This document shows positions 23,310-35,959 of a stretch of 64,000 nucleotides of DNA, one piece after another (position 1 is the first letter of the stretch; each line of letters starts with the position of its first letter). Made by a program: the position numbers and the translations under genes. The stretch spans positions 22,930 through 86,929 of the forward strand of contig JBBHKE010000724.1 in assembly GCA_037447655.1 (NCBI GenBank), read 5' to 3'. The DNA is from Zygnema cylindricum (Eukaryota > Streptophyta > Zygnematophyceae > Zygnematales > Zygnemataceae). The notes below the pieces were generated by a model. It was not told the DNA's origin and made no database searches. It worked only from the letters and a program-made list of their open reading frames with translations.

Positions 23310-25893
23310 CTTCTTTTTAACACAGTTCTTCCTCTCGGCAACGCCGTTAGATTCAAGTGAGTAAGATACGGTATATTGGTGAGAAATTCCCCACTCTTTA
23401 CAATATGGATCAAAAGCAAGAAATTCCACTCAATTATCGGATTTAATAGATTTTAATTTTCTCTCACATTGCCTTTTGGCCATAACATGCCACTTTTCAA
23501 AGCGTAAAAATGCTTCGTATTTGTGTTTAAGTAATATTACCCGTGTGAAGCGAGAGAAATCGTCCACCACCACCATAATATATTTGTTTCCTCCAATCGT
23601 CTCCAGTTTTAATTCCCCACATAAATCAATATGCACAAGTTCAAGCGGATGCTTAAATCGATGAGTTGGATCCTTTGCCGGACGCGGCTTTCGGATTTGT
23701 CTCCCCTTACTACATTCCTCGCACCCGTTAATTTTCTCCCCCGACGCCAATCAAATCCCCTTACACTTCCATTTTTAATCATGCGTCATTAACTCCCTTC
23801 GGATGTGTGATACATGCGGTGGTGCCACAACGTTAGATTGCTTTTCAATTCAAAGATTTGCAAAATAATTCCACCGGAATTTGGGGGGGAAATTTCTGGC
23901 CGACGCCATTTTAGCCGGCTATGCATAAAATCCGTAACTTCTCCTTTGCCTATTAATACACCATCAGAAGGTACAATTTTTATTGTGGAGTCGCCATACG
24001 TGAGCACGTTGACGCTCGCTCGCTGTATCTGTTGTACTTACCAAAAGGTTCACTGAACCTTTTGGTAAGTACAAAACATTTGTTAGTTGTGTTTGCGTCA
24101 CTTTTTCAACGCCACTTGCGTCCAAAATTGGTAAATCCAAACGTACAGTATCCACTGTACTTATCGAAATCACTTGTCCACTTGCAACAGTGATTCGTTT
24201 TGGTATCGTGAGTTCGTGAAAATCGTCAAAGAGTGAAGCGCCAGTACAAACGTGTTGTGACGCGCCAGAATTACTAATCCATTCCTTTTCTTGTTGCATA
24301 GTACCTGCCAACAAATCAAGCGACAAGTTAATGACCAAAAATATCCGCGCGACTTCTCCTTCTCCTTCAAATTTATTGTCACCCATTAAATGTCCTCCTC
24401 CACTTCCATGGCGGCCTCCGCGGCCACCTGCGGCCGCCAAGACGACCGCCGCCGCGCCCAGTGTATCAGGCGTCGCCGTCTCCTCTACCGCCGCGATCCT
24501 CTTCCACCGCCGCCTCCATTTTTGGCCTACGAGTAAAATTGAGGGCTTTTATGACCCCATTTCCCGCAAAAGTGACATTGGCACTCCCTATCCGGGCAAG
24601 AAGCCGCCAGATGACGAAGTTTGCCACACTGAAAACAGGCAATATTGGTCAGATCTGAATATGCGGGCTGGGAAGGAGATCTCTCGGCCCTTTCGTGTCC
24701 ACTTCCCCCTCTTCCTCTCGGATTTCCCCCTCTTCTACCTCCATTTTCCCGAAAATAATTTAGATCAAGCGTTTTCGGTGTTGTCGCATTGAAGGAACCA
24801 GTCGGTTGGGTTCCCCTCGATGAGCTTGGGCCATTTTCCTTGGTCGATTTAAAGAATGTAATGATCGAGTCCAAGGTGTTCGAATCCTGTCGTGCATGTG
24901 TCCAATAACATGAAGGTGTATGCAATATCATCAGCTGTGCTCAACTTAAACTCAAATGATAGCGAGATATCGGAAATGAAATAAATCATAAAAGTAAAAA
25001 TGGGTAAATACAACTTTCCCCATATTTGCGAGTTGCCTTATGATAATATTTAATCTCTTTGCGGCCTCATCGATTGATTCATTTGGTTTCACTTTGAAGG
25101 ATGTTTAATTGGTATAAATATGTTGCCCCTTGTTTTGAAGACTCTTCTCAAAATGATTTTCAAGGGCCACCCAACAATCATGGGCGAAAATTCGGGTAAG
25201 AAATAAATCGTGAATCAAAGTGCTACATGATTGAAATAAACCGTCGACTGCGGAAAAAAATTTCTTCGTCCACACCCGATAAGCTCTCTGATCCGATGTA
25301 GGCATCTTGTCCACCCCTTTTACCACCTTCCAAAGGCGTTTTAACTTAAATTGACCTTTGATATATTTCTTCCATGATTGATAATTCGTCCCATTGAAGA
25401 TGACAATTTTTCCGGACATAGATTCAACTTGCTCGTCCCCTTCACTCCAATCACCAAGATCGGAATCGTCATTGATGGGAAGTTTCCCCTTTCGAATCGA
25501 TTCCCTCATCTCCTCCTCATCTCCTTTTGTATCAACGACGCTTTGTGTCGGAATGGGATCTCCAAAAAATGGAGGTCTCGTGACACGGTTCGTCTCCGAG
25601 ATCCGTTGATCAACATATCGGAAAAGACCATCCATCAGTTTTTGAAGACGATCTTCCATCGCGTCATCTCCCTCCTTCTTTTTCCCCTCATTTTCCTTCT
25701 TTTGTCCGAACAGATCAATCGGAACGGCTTCCTCAAAAGTTTTGCCGGTGAAAGCAAATGGAGTTTCTACTTCCGGGTCCGACGATGATTCGGATTCGGT
25801 TAGATCCGGAGGATCTGGATCCGGAGGCCGAGGAATCAAAGTAGAAGAAGAAGGCATCATAGGAGAAGGGGTATTTTTCTTCTTTCTTCCCAT
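23310..25893 (-). pseudogene. Truncated Ty1/copia gag-pol
   Basis: Reads leftward. The gag ATG at 25893 opens a long frame to 25105 (acidic N-terminus, then FNGTNYQSWKKYIKGQ). At 24527-24931 lie two zinc knuckles, CFQCGKLRHLAASC and a second that starts CHFCGKWGH but lacks its last Cys. 23964-24440 holds the protease region (ISNSGASQHVC, where DSGAS is usual). 23789-24007 is GAG-pre-integrase (LTLWHHRMYH). 23430-23750 is the integrase core start (LVHIDLCG, VVVDDFSR, SDN). A TGA replaces a Gly codon just after SDN. The frame continues to GVAERKN near 23330, which carries the third catalytic residue. Reverse transcriptase and RNase H are absent, so the element is truncated and dead. Confidence 0.85.
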
Positions 25894-25938
25894 GGCGGCC
25901 AAACTAGCCACCCTTCTACACCTCAAAAGAGCACACAA

Positions 25939-25950
25939 GCTCCGATACCA
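25939..25950 (-). other. Primer-binding site of the copia element
   Basis: On the minus strand reads TGGTATCGGAGC, one base off the standard plant copia site complementary to initiator tRNA-Met (TGGTATCAGAGC). It lies 45 bases before the gag ATG. The 5' LTR should therefore begin at about 25952 and extend upward; no matching 3' LTR is seen in the window. Confidence 0.8.
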
Positions 25951-25951
25951 G

Positions 25952-26130
25952 TTGGAAGGATCTTACACAAAAATCAGAGTGAAAGACTACAGGGGAAGCA
26001 TTCATAACATTTCACACGAGAGAGAACTGTCCACAAAAGCCAATATATTTCATAGACATTTTCTCCCATAAAAATATTAACTTCCCTTTCCCTTTAAGCT
26101 GCAGTATATAGTAGTCACACTATCAAACTA
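25952..26130 (-). mobile_element. Presumed 5' LTR remnant of the copia element
   Basis: Sequence abutting the primer-binding site. The extent is a guess because no second LTR is available to align. Confidence 0.3.
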
Positions 26131-27096
26131 AAAAAGTAAAATCAAACTAAACATAAAGTGCGCACGAAGCGCCTACAAATCAACTCGCGTCTATAGGCGA
26201 AACGATATAGTACTAAAGTACTAAACACACATACAATTAAAAGTTCAAAACCAAAACATAACGACAAAACGAACATACATACCGTACACGCCAAACGACA
26301 TAATACCTGGTCGTCGCCAAACTAAATCTCCGCGAGACCACGGTATTGCAAAAACGTACAACAAAACTTAATGACTCCATACCAACCTAAACCACTAAGT
26401 TCCCGTAACGACAAGCTACACCGCGCATCGTTATTAGTGTCAAAGTTTAAATAGGGTGGAAGTAAATATACCGTCATTGACGCTAATTCAGATTTAAAAA
26501 AAAAAAAAAAGGTGTATTCTAATTTCGGCGTTTATGCTAATTTGGGAACAGCAAAAATGGAATATTCGTTGTACGATTATATACATTAATATATGTATCC
26601 GTACAAAATATTAAAAATCGTACGCCGTCGTGAAATTTAAATATCCGTACATGTAAGACTAATTTACGTGTCAGAACAATCCCGTTTTTTTAGCGCACGA
26701 TCCTATGCGCGCGCGTCTGATTTAACTCATTTTTTGTAAAATTTCACTTGAAAAGGTACATTTATGTACGATCTGACATCGACCGTACACCACACTATTT
26801 AGATATTATTGTAATTCGTCCTTTACGCTATTTTGTACGGTACCTTAATTAACGTCAAGGAAAAATTAAAATCATGTATCCTATTTGAGGAAAAAAATCA
26901 AAATTTTAAGAACCCAAATTAGTTCGTTTGGTACACATAGGGACACCCGAAATCCGGGTCCGCCGGATCTGCGCTAAAAAACAAAAAAAAATCTCTAAGT
27001 TTGAAGTACATAGAGACGGCACCCTAAGTTCCCGTAACGACAAGCTAGCTGGCCGCGCGACAGACCGCGACGGCCGATTACAACATTGATTCTAAC
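26131..27096. other. Non-coding, repeat fragments
   Basis: Holds one MITE-like end (TACACCGCGCATCGTTATTA at 26418) without a clear partner, an A-rich run at 26495-26510, and at 26930-27020 an inverted copy of the 12422-12512 segment (GGTCCGCCGGATCTGCGCTA). No gene. Confidence 0.45.
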
Positions 27097-27609
27097 CATA
27101 GTTCAAAAATAGGTGACAGTACACCCATACAATATGCCTATTGTACGTAAATTTTACAATACTACCTTATGACGCATATTGTATTGGCCGCAAAATGAAA
27201 TAAAATAGTAACAGGGTTGAGGTGCACATGGTTCGATAGAGAATTAAACGTCATGTCTAAATTTGAAAAAAAAAACGGACAAAAAAATCTTTTTCTGTGA
27301 GTTTTGAGCGACTTTTTATTTAAACCGTCAGATTTGGACGATCGTTGATGAAAGTAACGATCTAAGAAGATCACATGAAAAGCCCATAATACAACTTACG
27401 ACCGGACTATCGTCAGATTCGTCCGCGGGTTTTTTTTTTTTTCCGGCGCAATGTCATCCATGCCGTGTCAGTTCGCATACGTCAGATTCGTATCGCCGTA
27501 CAGGGTGTGCACAGCACACACATACAGTATGCTCTACGGTGCGCGAGTTTTGTGCCAAGCTTTGGCGCCTACCAAAGGCCTACCATAAAACGCCTACTTT
27601 TGAACTATG
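27097..27609. mobile_element. TIR element, family B, 513 bp
   Basis: The left end CATAGTTCAAAAATAGGTG and right end GCCTACTTTTGAACTATG are inverted repeats. Inside are CATACAATATGCCTATTGTA and CCGTCAGATTTGGACGATCG. A second, inverted copy lies at 55398-56048. No transposase. Confidence 0.7.
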
Positions 27610-29166
27610 ATTCTAACAGAAGGAAAGAGGTTGGAGAAGAGAGCAAAAAAGGTGGGAAAAATGGGGGAGAGGAGTTAATCAAGCGAGGGAAGGAGGGAAA
27701 AGGAAAAAATGGGGGAAAGAGAGAAAAGTGGGGAAAAGGGGAAAAACAACGGATAATGAGTAAGGGAGAGATAGAGATTGAGGGAGACATAGAGATTGAG
27801 GGAGAGAGGAGCTCGAGGAATTGTGGGCAAAAGACTAGATAATGTCCTTACTCAATATACATGCAATTTTTTAAATTGTTGATTATTATTTGTGTTTCTT
27901 CCTTCGGTTGAAAATTAAAATATCTGGCACTGACACATCGTTCTCTCTCCCACTTTCCCCTCTTCCTTCCTATCCGTCTCTCCCTTTCCTTTCCTCTCCG
28001 CCTCTCCCTCCCAGCCCTCCTCTCCCTATCCCCCTTCCTCTCCCTCTTCTACTCCCCCTTCCTCTCCCCCTCCCCCTCCCCCCTATCTTACCCCACCATC
28101 CTTTTCCCTTCCCTCTCACTGGCTCCCTCTACTCCCCTCCCTCTCCCTCTCTCCCTCCCTGCCTCCCTCCCCCCCTCTCCCTCACGCTCTCCCTCTCCCA
28201 CTCCCACTTCCCCTCCATCCCCTACCCCTCGCCCTAGCTCCCGCTCTCGCTCTCGCGCTCACTCTCGCCCTCGCCCTCTCCCTCCCTCTCTCCCTCTGAT
28301 CCATGGACAACTATGGCAATTACCATTTTACTCTTTGGTTATCTACTCAATTTTTGTCTATTCATTTTTAATGCATATTTTAAATATATTATTCCTTTAT
28401 TGTTTTTTATTTTTTCATTCGCTATTCTTTGATCATTTATGTACCTCGAATGTAGAGTTTATTTTCTCATTAGCTTTTTTTTTATCATATATGTACCTCT
28501 AATGTAGATTTTCTTGACATTACGAACTTCTATCTTGTTGCTTTTAATCAGGTTTAGTTTTACGGAGAATTTTGAATTTGAGAATGGAAGAAAAAAGGAC
28601 AAAACAATGTATTATTGAATAAAAATCAGATGCATTTTTGCTTGCGATAGATTTCATTCTCACATTCATAAGCTCGGTAAGAACATTTTGACCCACATTA
28701 ATGTGATTTTGTCACATTTACAGAACAAAAGTCATTTTTGAAAAATACGCTCATTAGATTTGTGAAATATAAGTTACATTGTCTTTTTTTTTCAGTCTTG
28801 CCACAAAAGCTCTTAGACTCTAATATCATAATATAAAACAATAGGATGACTTGACCTATATTATGTGGTCATAGTTTCAAAGAAATTAAATATCTGTCCT
28901 AAATCTGGATATACTTATCCTAAAATATTTCCGAATAAAACAACAAACAACAACATATTTTTGGAAATTTCCGATCTTGTTTCGAAAAAAATCTCAATAA
29001 ATTCACTATTCATACTACGAATTCAACTCAATACGCAACCATTATTGCTATTCTTTGAATACCGTGCAGAGGAAATCAAAACCAAATATTGATTTGTAAT
29101 CCCATGTTGAACAATTCAATTTGTCGATTAAACAAACGTTCTTAAACCTCATTTCCTCAGAAAAAC
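27610..29166. other. Non-coding: GA tract, CT tract, AT-rich flank
   Basis: 27620-27835 is purine-rich and 27935-28300 is pyrimidine-rich (CCCTCTCCCTC units). 28300-29166 is AT-rich 3' flank of the Root_cap-like gene. The ORFs are low-complexity only. Confidence 0.6.
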
Positions 29167-32100
29167 CTAAGATCGACGTCTACGACGAGAAGCAATAGAA
29201 GCAGAGTCGCCAGTAATACTCATAACTCCACTTGATGTTAACTCAATTGCTTTTGCAGTTTCTGTATCGCGGAAAGAGGCGCGAGTAAATCGTGCAAATT
29301 TACAATCGGCTCGGAGCAATCCGGAAGATCGATAATCTCCCACGTTTCCGTCGAGAAATCCTTCAGCATTATCTCCGGGAACCACATATGTATTTAGGAT
29401 TTCGCTAAACTCCAAAGTTTGTTTAGCTCTGCGTACACAAATTTCAAGGACGAAAGATAGTTGTTGAGAAAATTGACAGACTTTCAAGCCAAAGACAAAT
29501 CTTGAAGCCAAAGACAAATTTTGAAGCTAACCCAAAGCGAAATGCATAATGACGAAAAATGTTACTTTTGAGGAAAGAGTTAAACTTCGAGGAATATCAA
29601 AGGAAATCTTTTAAATAATCGATGTTAAGTTTGTCATGATCAGTCGATATTGCTGTTCGTCAACATTTTGCAGAGGGAGGAGTGGGAAAAATAAAGAGTG
29701 ACAGTAAACCTTAATTATAAAAAAATACCTCACCTCATGACATTTTTTTTTTAATCCACATATCTATAGTAGAATCAACATCGACCCACCTTCAAAAGCT
29801 CCATACCACATTCCAAGACCAATAAAAAAAAAGGAGAAAAAGTCATCAGTCTTAATTAATAACAACTTACAATCTGTCTCTATGATCGGAACGGAAAGTT
29901 TGTCCCAAAATTCCGTGAGCTCCATCAGAAATATCTGCGAGAGGTAAATCGAAATCCAAATGCACCAATCCGTCGGTTCCAATCCTCAACATTTCGACTT
30001 CCGGCCTCAATTTGATTCGCATTTTAATCACATTTTCAATGTCCAATTCGTAAATGTCGATTAAATCGTCGCCACTTCGTACTTTTGCCGCAAGCCATTG
30101 TACTTTAATTTTTCCATCCACTCGTTCGCAAGAATCTCCTGCTTGGCCGAGTTCAATTCCTTCTCCGTCGATTTCAATTTTTGCCATGTAACCACTGTCG
30201 TACTGCCACCTGGCACCACTGCGTGCCTCAAAAGCGATTGTGTGATGTCCCCAAAGAATTCCCATTTGACGGATCCATGTGAGAGATTTGTGGAGATTTT
30301 GTCCCCAACGGTCGTAACGGCCTCCGTAAAAAACGTTAATGTGGAGATGGGCATCGCTAATCAAGCAGAAAGTGGTATTGGGTTCCCCTGTAAAAATTAG
30401 AAAGATAAGGATAATGTTGGAAAACATTCAGGATAAGGGTTTTACTTTTTTGGAGTGACTTTAGGGGATGTTTTATGGGTTTTTTTTGGAAAATTTTAGG
30501 GATTTTTAAGAATGAAAACATAACATTGCCCAAAAGAATTTTCCTCGGATTTTTTCAATGTTCTGATATTTTAAAGTAGCAGCATGAAAGACCCTGGAAG
30601 CATCAGCATTTAATTATTAGAGCATTGACATTTTATCTCGGTAATGACAAATTCCACAAATTGAAAAGAAAAATTATAGAAGAAGAAAAAATAGCTGATG
30701 ACTACCCCAAAGGTTTTCCAATTTTTTCCAAATTTATCCTGATTTATCTCCAGTTGATCCCATTTGAACCCAACCTTATCCAAATTTGACTCCAAATCTT
30801 CTCCCAAATTCCATATCCTGTTACTTCAAATTTCCTTTGGAAACATACCTGAGAAATCAAAGTGGGATCCATCAGCTCCAGTGTAGTGGGGATCTCCATT
30901 TCCACCAGGGGGAGGGGGAGGAGGAGCGTCGGATGGGCAAGTGTCGTCTTTTTCTGAAGGAGCATTGCAAATTGGAGTATTTATTCGAATATCGGCAGTT
31001 CCCAATCCGGCATTCGCAAGTTCCACTCCAGAAGTATATCCATTTCCCTGTAAAAGAATAGCATTTAGAATCTCTTTTTCCATACTTCATATTTTTTGCC
31101 AATTTCCTGCTAAATCATTCAATTTAGTTTTACAATTACGAGACTAGATGCCAAATTGGAAAAAAACATTGTAAGATGTTCATAATTGTCATCCTGTGAA
31201 CATATTACAAGAGAAAAATTACCTGAAATTTAAGCCTATGTGCTTATAAAAAAAGTGATGGATTTCATTTTTCAAACTAATAATAGAAACTTTCAATTTT
31301 TTTGGCGAAAAGCACACAGCCAAAAATGTGCGAATTTCAGCTTTCAAATTATGACGGAAAACAAAAAAAAAAATGACAAAAAAATGCAAGCTGTTTTTTT
31401 TCTTGACACTCATGATAATCAGCAATGTTATAAATTTCTAAAACCTTTTAACAAAACTACCGACCCAAATAAATTTACATGCTCCCAATTAATGTCGTAA
31501 TTTTTTTTATCGTAGTCCCCAACTGAAATTGAGAAGGAATCTAAATTTCTTTGTCATGAATAAAGATATTCGGGCTTTGGCTTGAATTAAAACTTAAGAG
31601 CAGAAAAAAAAAACAAAAAACATTTTTCCAATGCAATAAACATCCTCTTTTTTATTGTTATAACTTACTTGTTTTCCACCGGAATTACAGTTTCCATTTT
31701 CAAGAATGGGAGTCGAACAGCCTTCACAATCCACTTCGACGAAACATCCGACCACCGAGGCGCCCGGATTTAAACCATTTGGGGGTTTTCCTCCCACGTA
31801 AAGTGTATTAAGAAAATTGGTATTAGTAGCTCCCCTCAGGTTAATCTGTACGGCAAAAAATGGGAAAAGAGACCATAAATTCACTTTTAGACCATAAATT
31901 CCTTTTTAGACCATAAATTCATTTTTAGACCATAAATTCATTGTTTTGTTGTTCATAACACGTTTACAACAATTGAATTGTTTACACATTCTTATAAGTG
32001 AATTGGGAAGATTCGATTTTGATGGATTTGAGCACATTTATAATATAATCAATATTTTTCCGATACAATTTGGAATACAATTTGGTGTACAAAAACCTTA

Positions 32101-33141
32101 AATAAAAAATGGAATTACAATTCGCCAAGTTCGGAATGCATATTATCAACAATTTTTCTTATGGCTAAGATACAGTTTTTATTTCTTAATTCGCCATTTG
32201 AATGTTCAACCAAAGTATTAAAATAAAAGGAATTCAAAAAATGTCAGCCAAACACAAGATTAAATTAACCAAAATGTAGTTCTTGTTCAAAGATATAAAG
32301 AAAGTATACAGCTTTGCAAATTTTCACCTTAAAGTTTCCATCTCCTCCGGTAGCTCCCGTAGCGATGATAAATTTAGTACTGCCACCACTCGTGATTGTG
32401 CAATTTACAGTTACCTAGAATAAAAATAACAAAAAAAAACAGGGAGAAAAAATAAAATTAAATATAATTTCATTAATTTGACATGCCATTTATCACAGCA
32501 GCGTTTATATTCCGAAACCTAGAATGTTCATTCAAAAAAAAAAATGTATACATCTACCAATGGCTTATGTGTTTGTTTTATTTCCATTTCAGCATTTAGC
32601 CTTTTATAATTATCATTTAGCCTTTTATTTGGCCTTTTATTATTTTTTTCAGCCACATAATTCGACAAAAAGTTTTTTTACATAATGGAAAATGTAAGCT
32701 ATAATTTGAAAACCTGAAAAAAAATCAGTCGTATGTTTAATATTTAAAATTCAATTTTTTTTCACAACCCAGTGAGGAATTCCCCTGGAGAGGCTTCCAT
32801 GCGTCACAGTTCCGTTTTCAGTTGAAACTGACCTTGGAGTATGTGTTAGGTTCGTCCTGTTCGTTGTCGTATTCGCCATTCATACATCGGTCACAATAGG
32901 AGGATCCGGTAATTGAGGAGGATTTCTGCACATTGGGAAAAAAAAAAAAAAAGTTTAACGGTCAGATTTGGCGGTCAGTTTTCCGTTGAAAATGTGCCAC
33001 TCTGTCCGCTTCTTTTTGTATTTACTTGTTCAATTTAATTATTTTTTTAGAGCTAATTGGGAAAATACTTACAGCGAAGGGAATAAGAGTCTGGAGGAGA
33101 ACCAAGGAAAGGACCAAAACTCTCTGTACGGATGTTACCAT
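29167..33141 (-). CDS. Secreted Root_cap-like protein, 7 exons
   Basis: Exons in coding order: 33141-33073, 32925-32833, 32414-32328, 31845-31669, 31047-30849, 30387-29871, 29428-29167. All are GT-AG with agreeing phases; 1404 bp, 467 aa. Exon 1 is a signal peptide (MVTSVQRVLVLSLVLLQTLIP). Next come Cys-containing stretches (YCDRC, GCFVEVDCEGC), then a proline linker (APPPPPPGG). The main domain starts DPHYTGADGSHFDF, followed by FCLISDAHLHINVFYGGR, SLTWIRQMGIL and HGILGQTF, ending with ADCKFARF and an Arg-rich tail. This order resembles plant Root_cap/late-embryogenesis-like secreted proteins, whose molecular role is unknown. The tail RRRRRS is unusual. Exon calls are firm; the family name is by resemblance. 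A remote vWD-like extracellular domain is the alternative. Confidence 0.82.
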
Positions 33142-34184
33142 ACTGAGAGAGAGAGAGAGAGAAAGAGAGAGGGGAAAGAGGAGAGAAAGTGAGAAGAGAG
33201 AGCGGAGAGAGGAGAGATAGGGGAGAGAGAGATACCAAGAGAGGGAAAGCTGACGAGAGACGAGAGAGTGGCGGGAGTGGGCAGAGAGGGAGAGAGAGAG
33301 AGAGAGAGGGAGATAGAGAGAGGACCGGCGAATTCGGATGATTGAGAAGTGGCAACATCGTATGAATTTATAAACATTTCGACTACGAAATCGTACAAAA
33401 ATCGTACAAAATCGTACAAAAATCGTACAAAAGTCGTACAAGTGGCCGTTATATGAGACAAAAATGCTTCTTCTAACCGCGGAAAGCTGGGTAAATGGAC
33501 CGAGGGTCGTCATCCAACCGTTTTTTAACTACCATAGGTAGAGATTTGATTTGCTGCTGTTGTACGGTCGAGGTCTGGTCACGTTTTTGTCGCATGGTCA
33601 AGGAAATACCGTACGGATGATTTCTATGCCGTACTAGAAGACCAACGAAAATGTGAATCGCTAATTTAGAGTTACTATTTTGTAATTTATATCAAGAGGA
33701 AAACGTTATTGCAAAACTTGCTCTGGAAAAAATATTCGGGCACAAAGCGGTAACAAATCTGAAGATCTTGTTTTTAGCTACGTGGATGACTCTCAACCGC
33801 TTAAGTTAAGCGTTAGGGGAAAAAAAAACACATCGGCCCTAAAAAATTGCCTGCACCGAATTTTTGTACTTTTCCCTAATCGCAGTTCACGGTGTACATT
33901 AAACGACAAATTAGTGTACGGAAACGTGCAGGTAGTTCTGCTGGAAACTGCGAGCGTGCCGAGCGACACGTGTCCGACAGTGGCTCATGGATTTTATCGT
34001 ATTTTTCGGTTAGATTTTCGATAGCCTCGGCACCTCAGAATATACTATATTGTGTTTTCAAATATATTATTTATTATGGTATTTATCTTTTCCTAGACTA
34101 AAACGCCTTTTTTGGGTGTAAAATACGATTCTCACCGCTCCCACCAACCGGGCCAACTCGTAAGAAACCTTGTCTGTACTGAAC
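33142..34184. other. Upstream region of the Root_cap-like gene
   Basis: A GA/AG tract at 33148-33320 abuts the start codon and is probably 5' leader or promoter. Short repeats of AATCGTACAAA follow at 33389-33440. The rest is unremarkable. No second gene seen. Confidence 0.5.
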
Positions 34185-34387
34185 TACACCGCGAATCGTT
34201 ATTAGCGTTTAGAAATTATTAGTGTAAAGAAAAAATTAGCGTCATTTATTATAATTTAGTACCGGGAGACGTGGCAGACTATGGTCCACGTCCTTAAATA
34301 GTGTAGTTTATTCTATTTAAGGTATTGATGTCAAAATTTTGGGGCGCCGATATAGAGTTCATAACGCTAATAACGATTCGCGGTGTA
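34185..34387 (-). mobile_element. MITE family A, 203 bp
   Basis: Ends TACACCGCGAATCGTTATTA and its inverse, TAATAACGATTCGCGGTGTA. It is in the opposite orientation to the 203-bp copies at 40779 and 41943 and shares their internal GACGTGG and CTATTTAAGGTATTGATGTC segments. Confidence 0.8.
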
Positions 34388-35930
34388 GTGGAATCCAAAA
34401 ACTAGAGACAGCTTTTTTCTTGCCGTGGGCAGATTTCGGGCAGATGAAAAAAAACTGAAAGTCCGTATGGTACAGTAATGCTGCTTTAACAATTACGAAT
34501 ATGTACTTCGGCGTCTCATCATAATTTACCGTACAGAAAGGCATTCCATTCGTCTGATGTCATTTTATGGATTCACAAAATTACAAAAATCATGAAAAGA
34601 ATATCCAGGCTGCTGTACTTTACCACGGAAACAAGTCCTCTACATGTGCTTCGTCCATATTTAAATTTTATATTTTTCCGGGAAGAATCACAGTGCGTCA
34701 GTCCAATTTCTGTACGGCACGCTTGACATGTTTGAGAATACGCCACGTCTCATGTTTGTCCTGCTTGTCATGAGACCCTAGTCCAAAAAGAAGAACGTCG
34801 CCTATGTACCTTCTGCTATTCAGTTTCGTACGATCTCACGAGAGTCAATACGCCGACATTCTCTAAGGACAGGCTGTCGTTTTGTGTTTTCTTAACCTGT
34901 CATCTACATAGAATATATCGCACCTCGATTTCTTCCAAAATTGTCTTCTTCGAACGGATCTCGAAGCAGCATAGCCTGTTCTACATAAGCTGCTCCGTAA
35001 ATATGTACGGCTGGAACCTATTTTGGATTTTCTGCGTGTACTACTGACCTCTCAGCTTATCTTTCTCCCTAAACGACATAAGTCGCCACTTGCATTTTCG
35101 GTGTAATCCCGAAATTTATGCCCAGCCTCTAATTGGCTTCAAATATCCGTATGCAGTCCACATACTGACCGTACAGAACAGTTTCCCGGCAAGCTGCCCA
35201 TTTTTCCCGCCGATAAGTCGTGAAGCCCGCCAATGCACCGCCCGTTTCAGATTCTCCCGTATAGGTATATCTTTTCAAAGTGGTTCCTTTCGGCCGATGT
35301 AGCCACTGACTGTACGACGCGTGTACTTTCCTAAAATCCTGTCACCATTTTTCTCGCCCGGATTTGGCATCCCATTTCCCTAATGATTATTTCTCATTCA
35401 CAACAAGCTCCAACCACCTATTTAATAATCCCAAGTCTAATTTGGAGCCCTAATATCTCCTTTTGGCTCTTTCATTCCTAATTCTTATCACCAATTTAGC
35501 TCCATTTCTCAATCTTTTATCCACATTTGAGGTTCTAGCTGTTTTGGGATTTATGAGTACAGAAAAACTTTCGCTGACCTCTTACGTCTACTCCATGTCT
35601 TGGTTATAGCCTCCTCTCTTATAAAAGACAAACATCAAAAAAGACAAAAATTGCTCTCTCACTCAGTCCCCCTCCCCCTCCTCCGTCGATCTTCGCAATG
35701 TACAAACTCCACACGGAAAGAATCCCTTGGGTGAGGGGTGTTAGCTGTATGATTGGACAATTAGCAACAGGCAACTCTACCAAGTGTGAGCAAGAGATTG
35801 TCAAGAGAAGAAGCTTTAGGGCTATGGTTTCTTTCCATCTTGCTCTCATTATTGGAGAGTGAGGACGTATAGGAAGATGCGAGTGAGGAGGGAGAGAGAG
35901 GGGACTTCCTAAAGTATGATAGCCCAATCG
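34387..35930 (+). repeat. Segmental duplication, copy 1 (degraded)
   Basis: Colinear with 41790-43770 in the same orientation. Shared blocks include TTGCCGTGG..CAGATTTCGGGCAGATG, CCACGGAAACAAGTCCTCTA, GTCCTGCTTGTCAT, TCGTACGATC.CACGAG, TTTCCCGCCGA.AA.TCG.GAAG and the CT-rich ORF region. Copy 1 has lost the TATA-like box and the reading frame seen in copy 2. Confidence 0.8.
35552..35920 (+). pseudogene. Broken copy of the candidate orphan gene
   Basis: Matches exon 1 of the candidate gene at 43344. An ATG near 35552 starts MST..LSLTS.V.SMSWL, and the next codon is TAG where copy 2 has TGG (Trp). Further stops and indels follow. The TATAAATT of copy 2 is AATGATTA-like here. Confidence 0.6.
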
Positions 35931-35959
35931 GAGACGACAAAATCGAGAAAAGGAATGGA

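Noticed and set aside
29764-29982. Extra small exon between exons 6 and 7 of the Root_cap-like gene
   Set aside because: No AG/GT pair gives an open, phase-compatible exon, while direct joining of 29871 to 29428 keeps the frame.
33022-33513. 163-codon minus-strand ORF read as one long Ser/Leu-rich protein
   Set aside because: Only the last part (from ATG 33141) is coding as the signal peptide exon; the front is the GA/CT tract.
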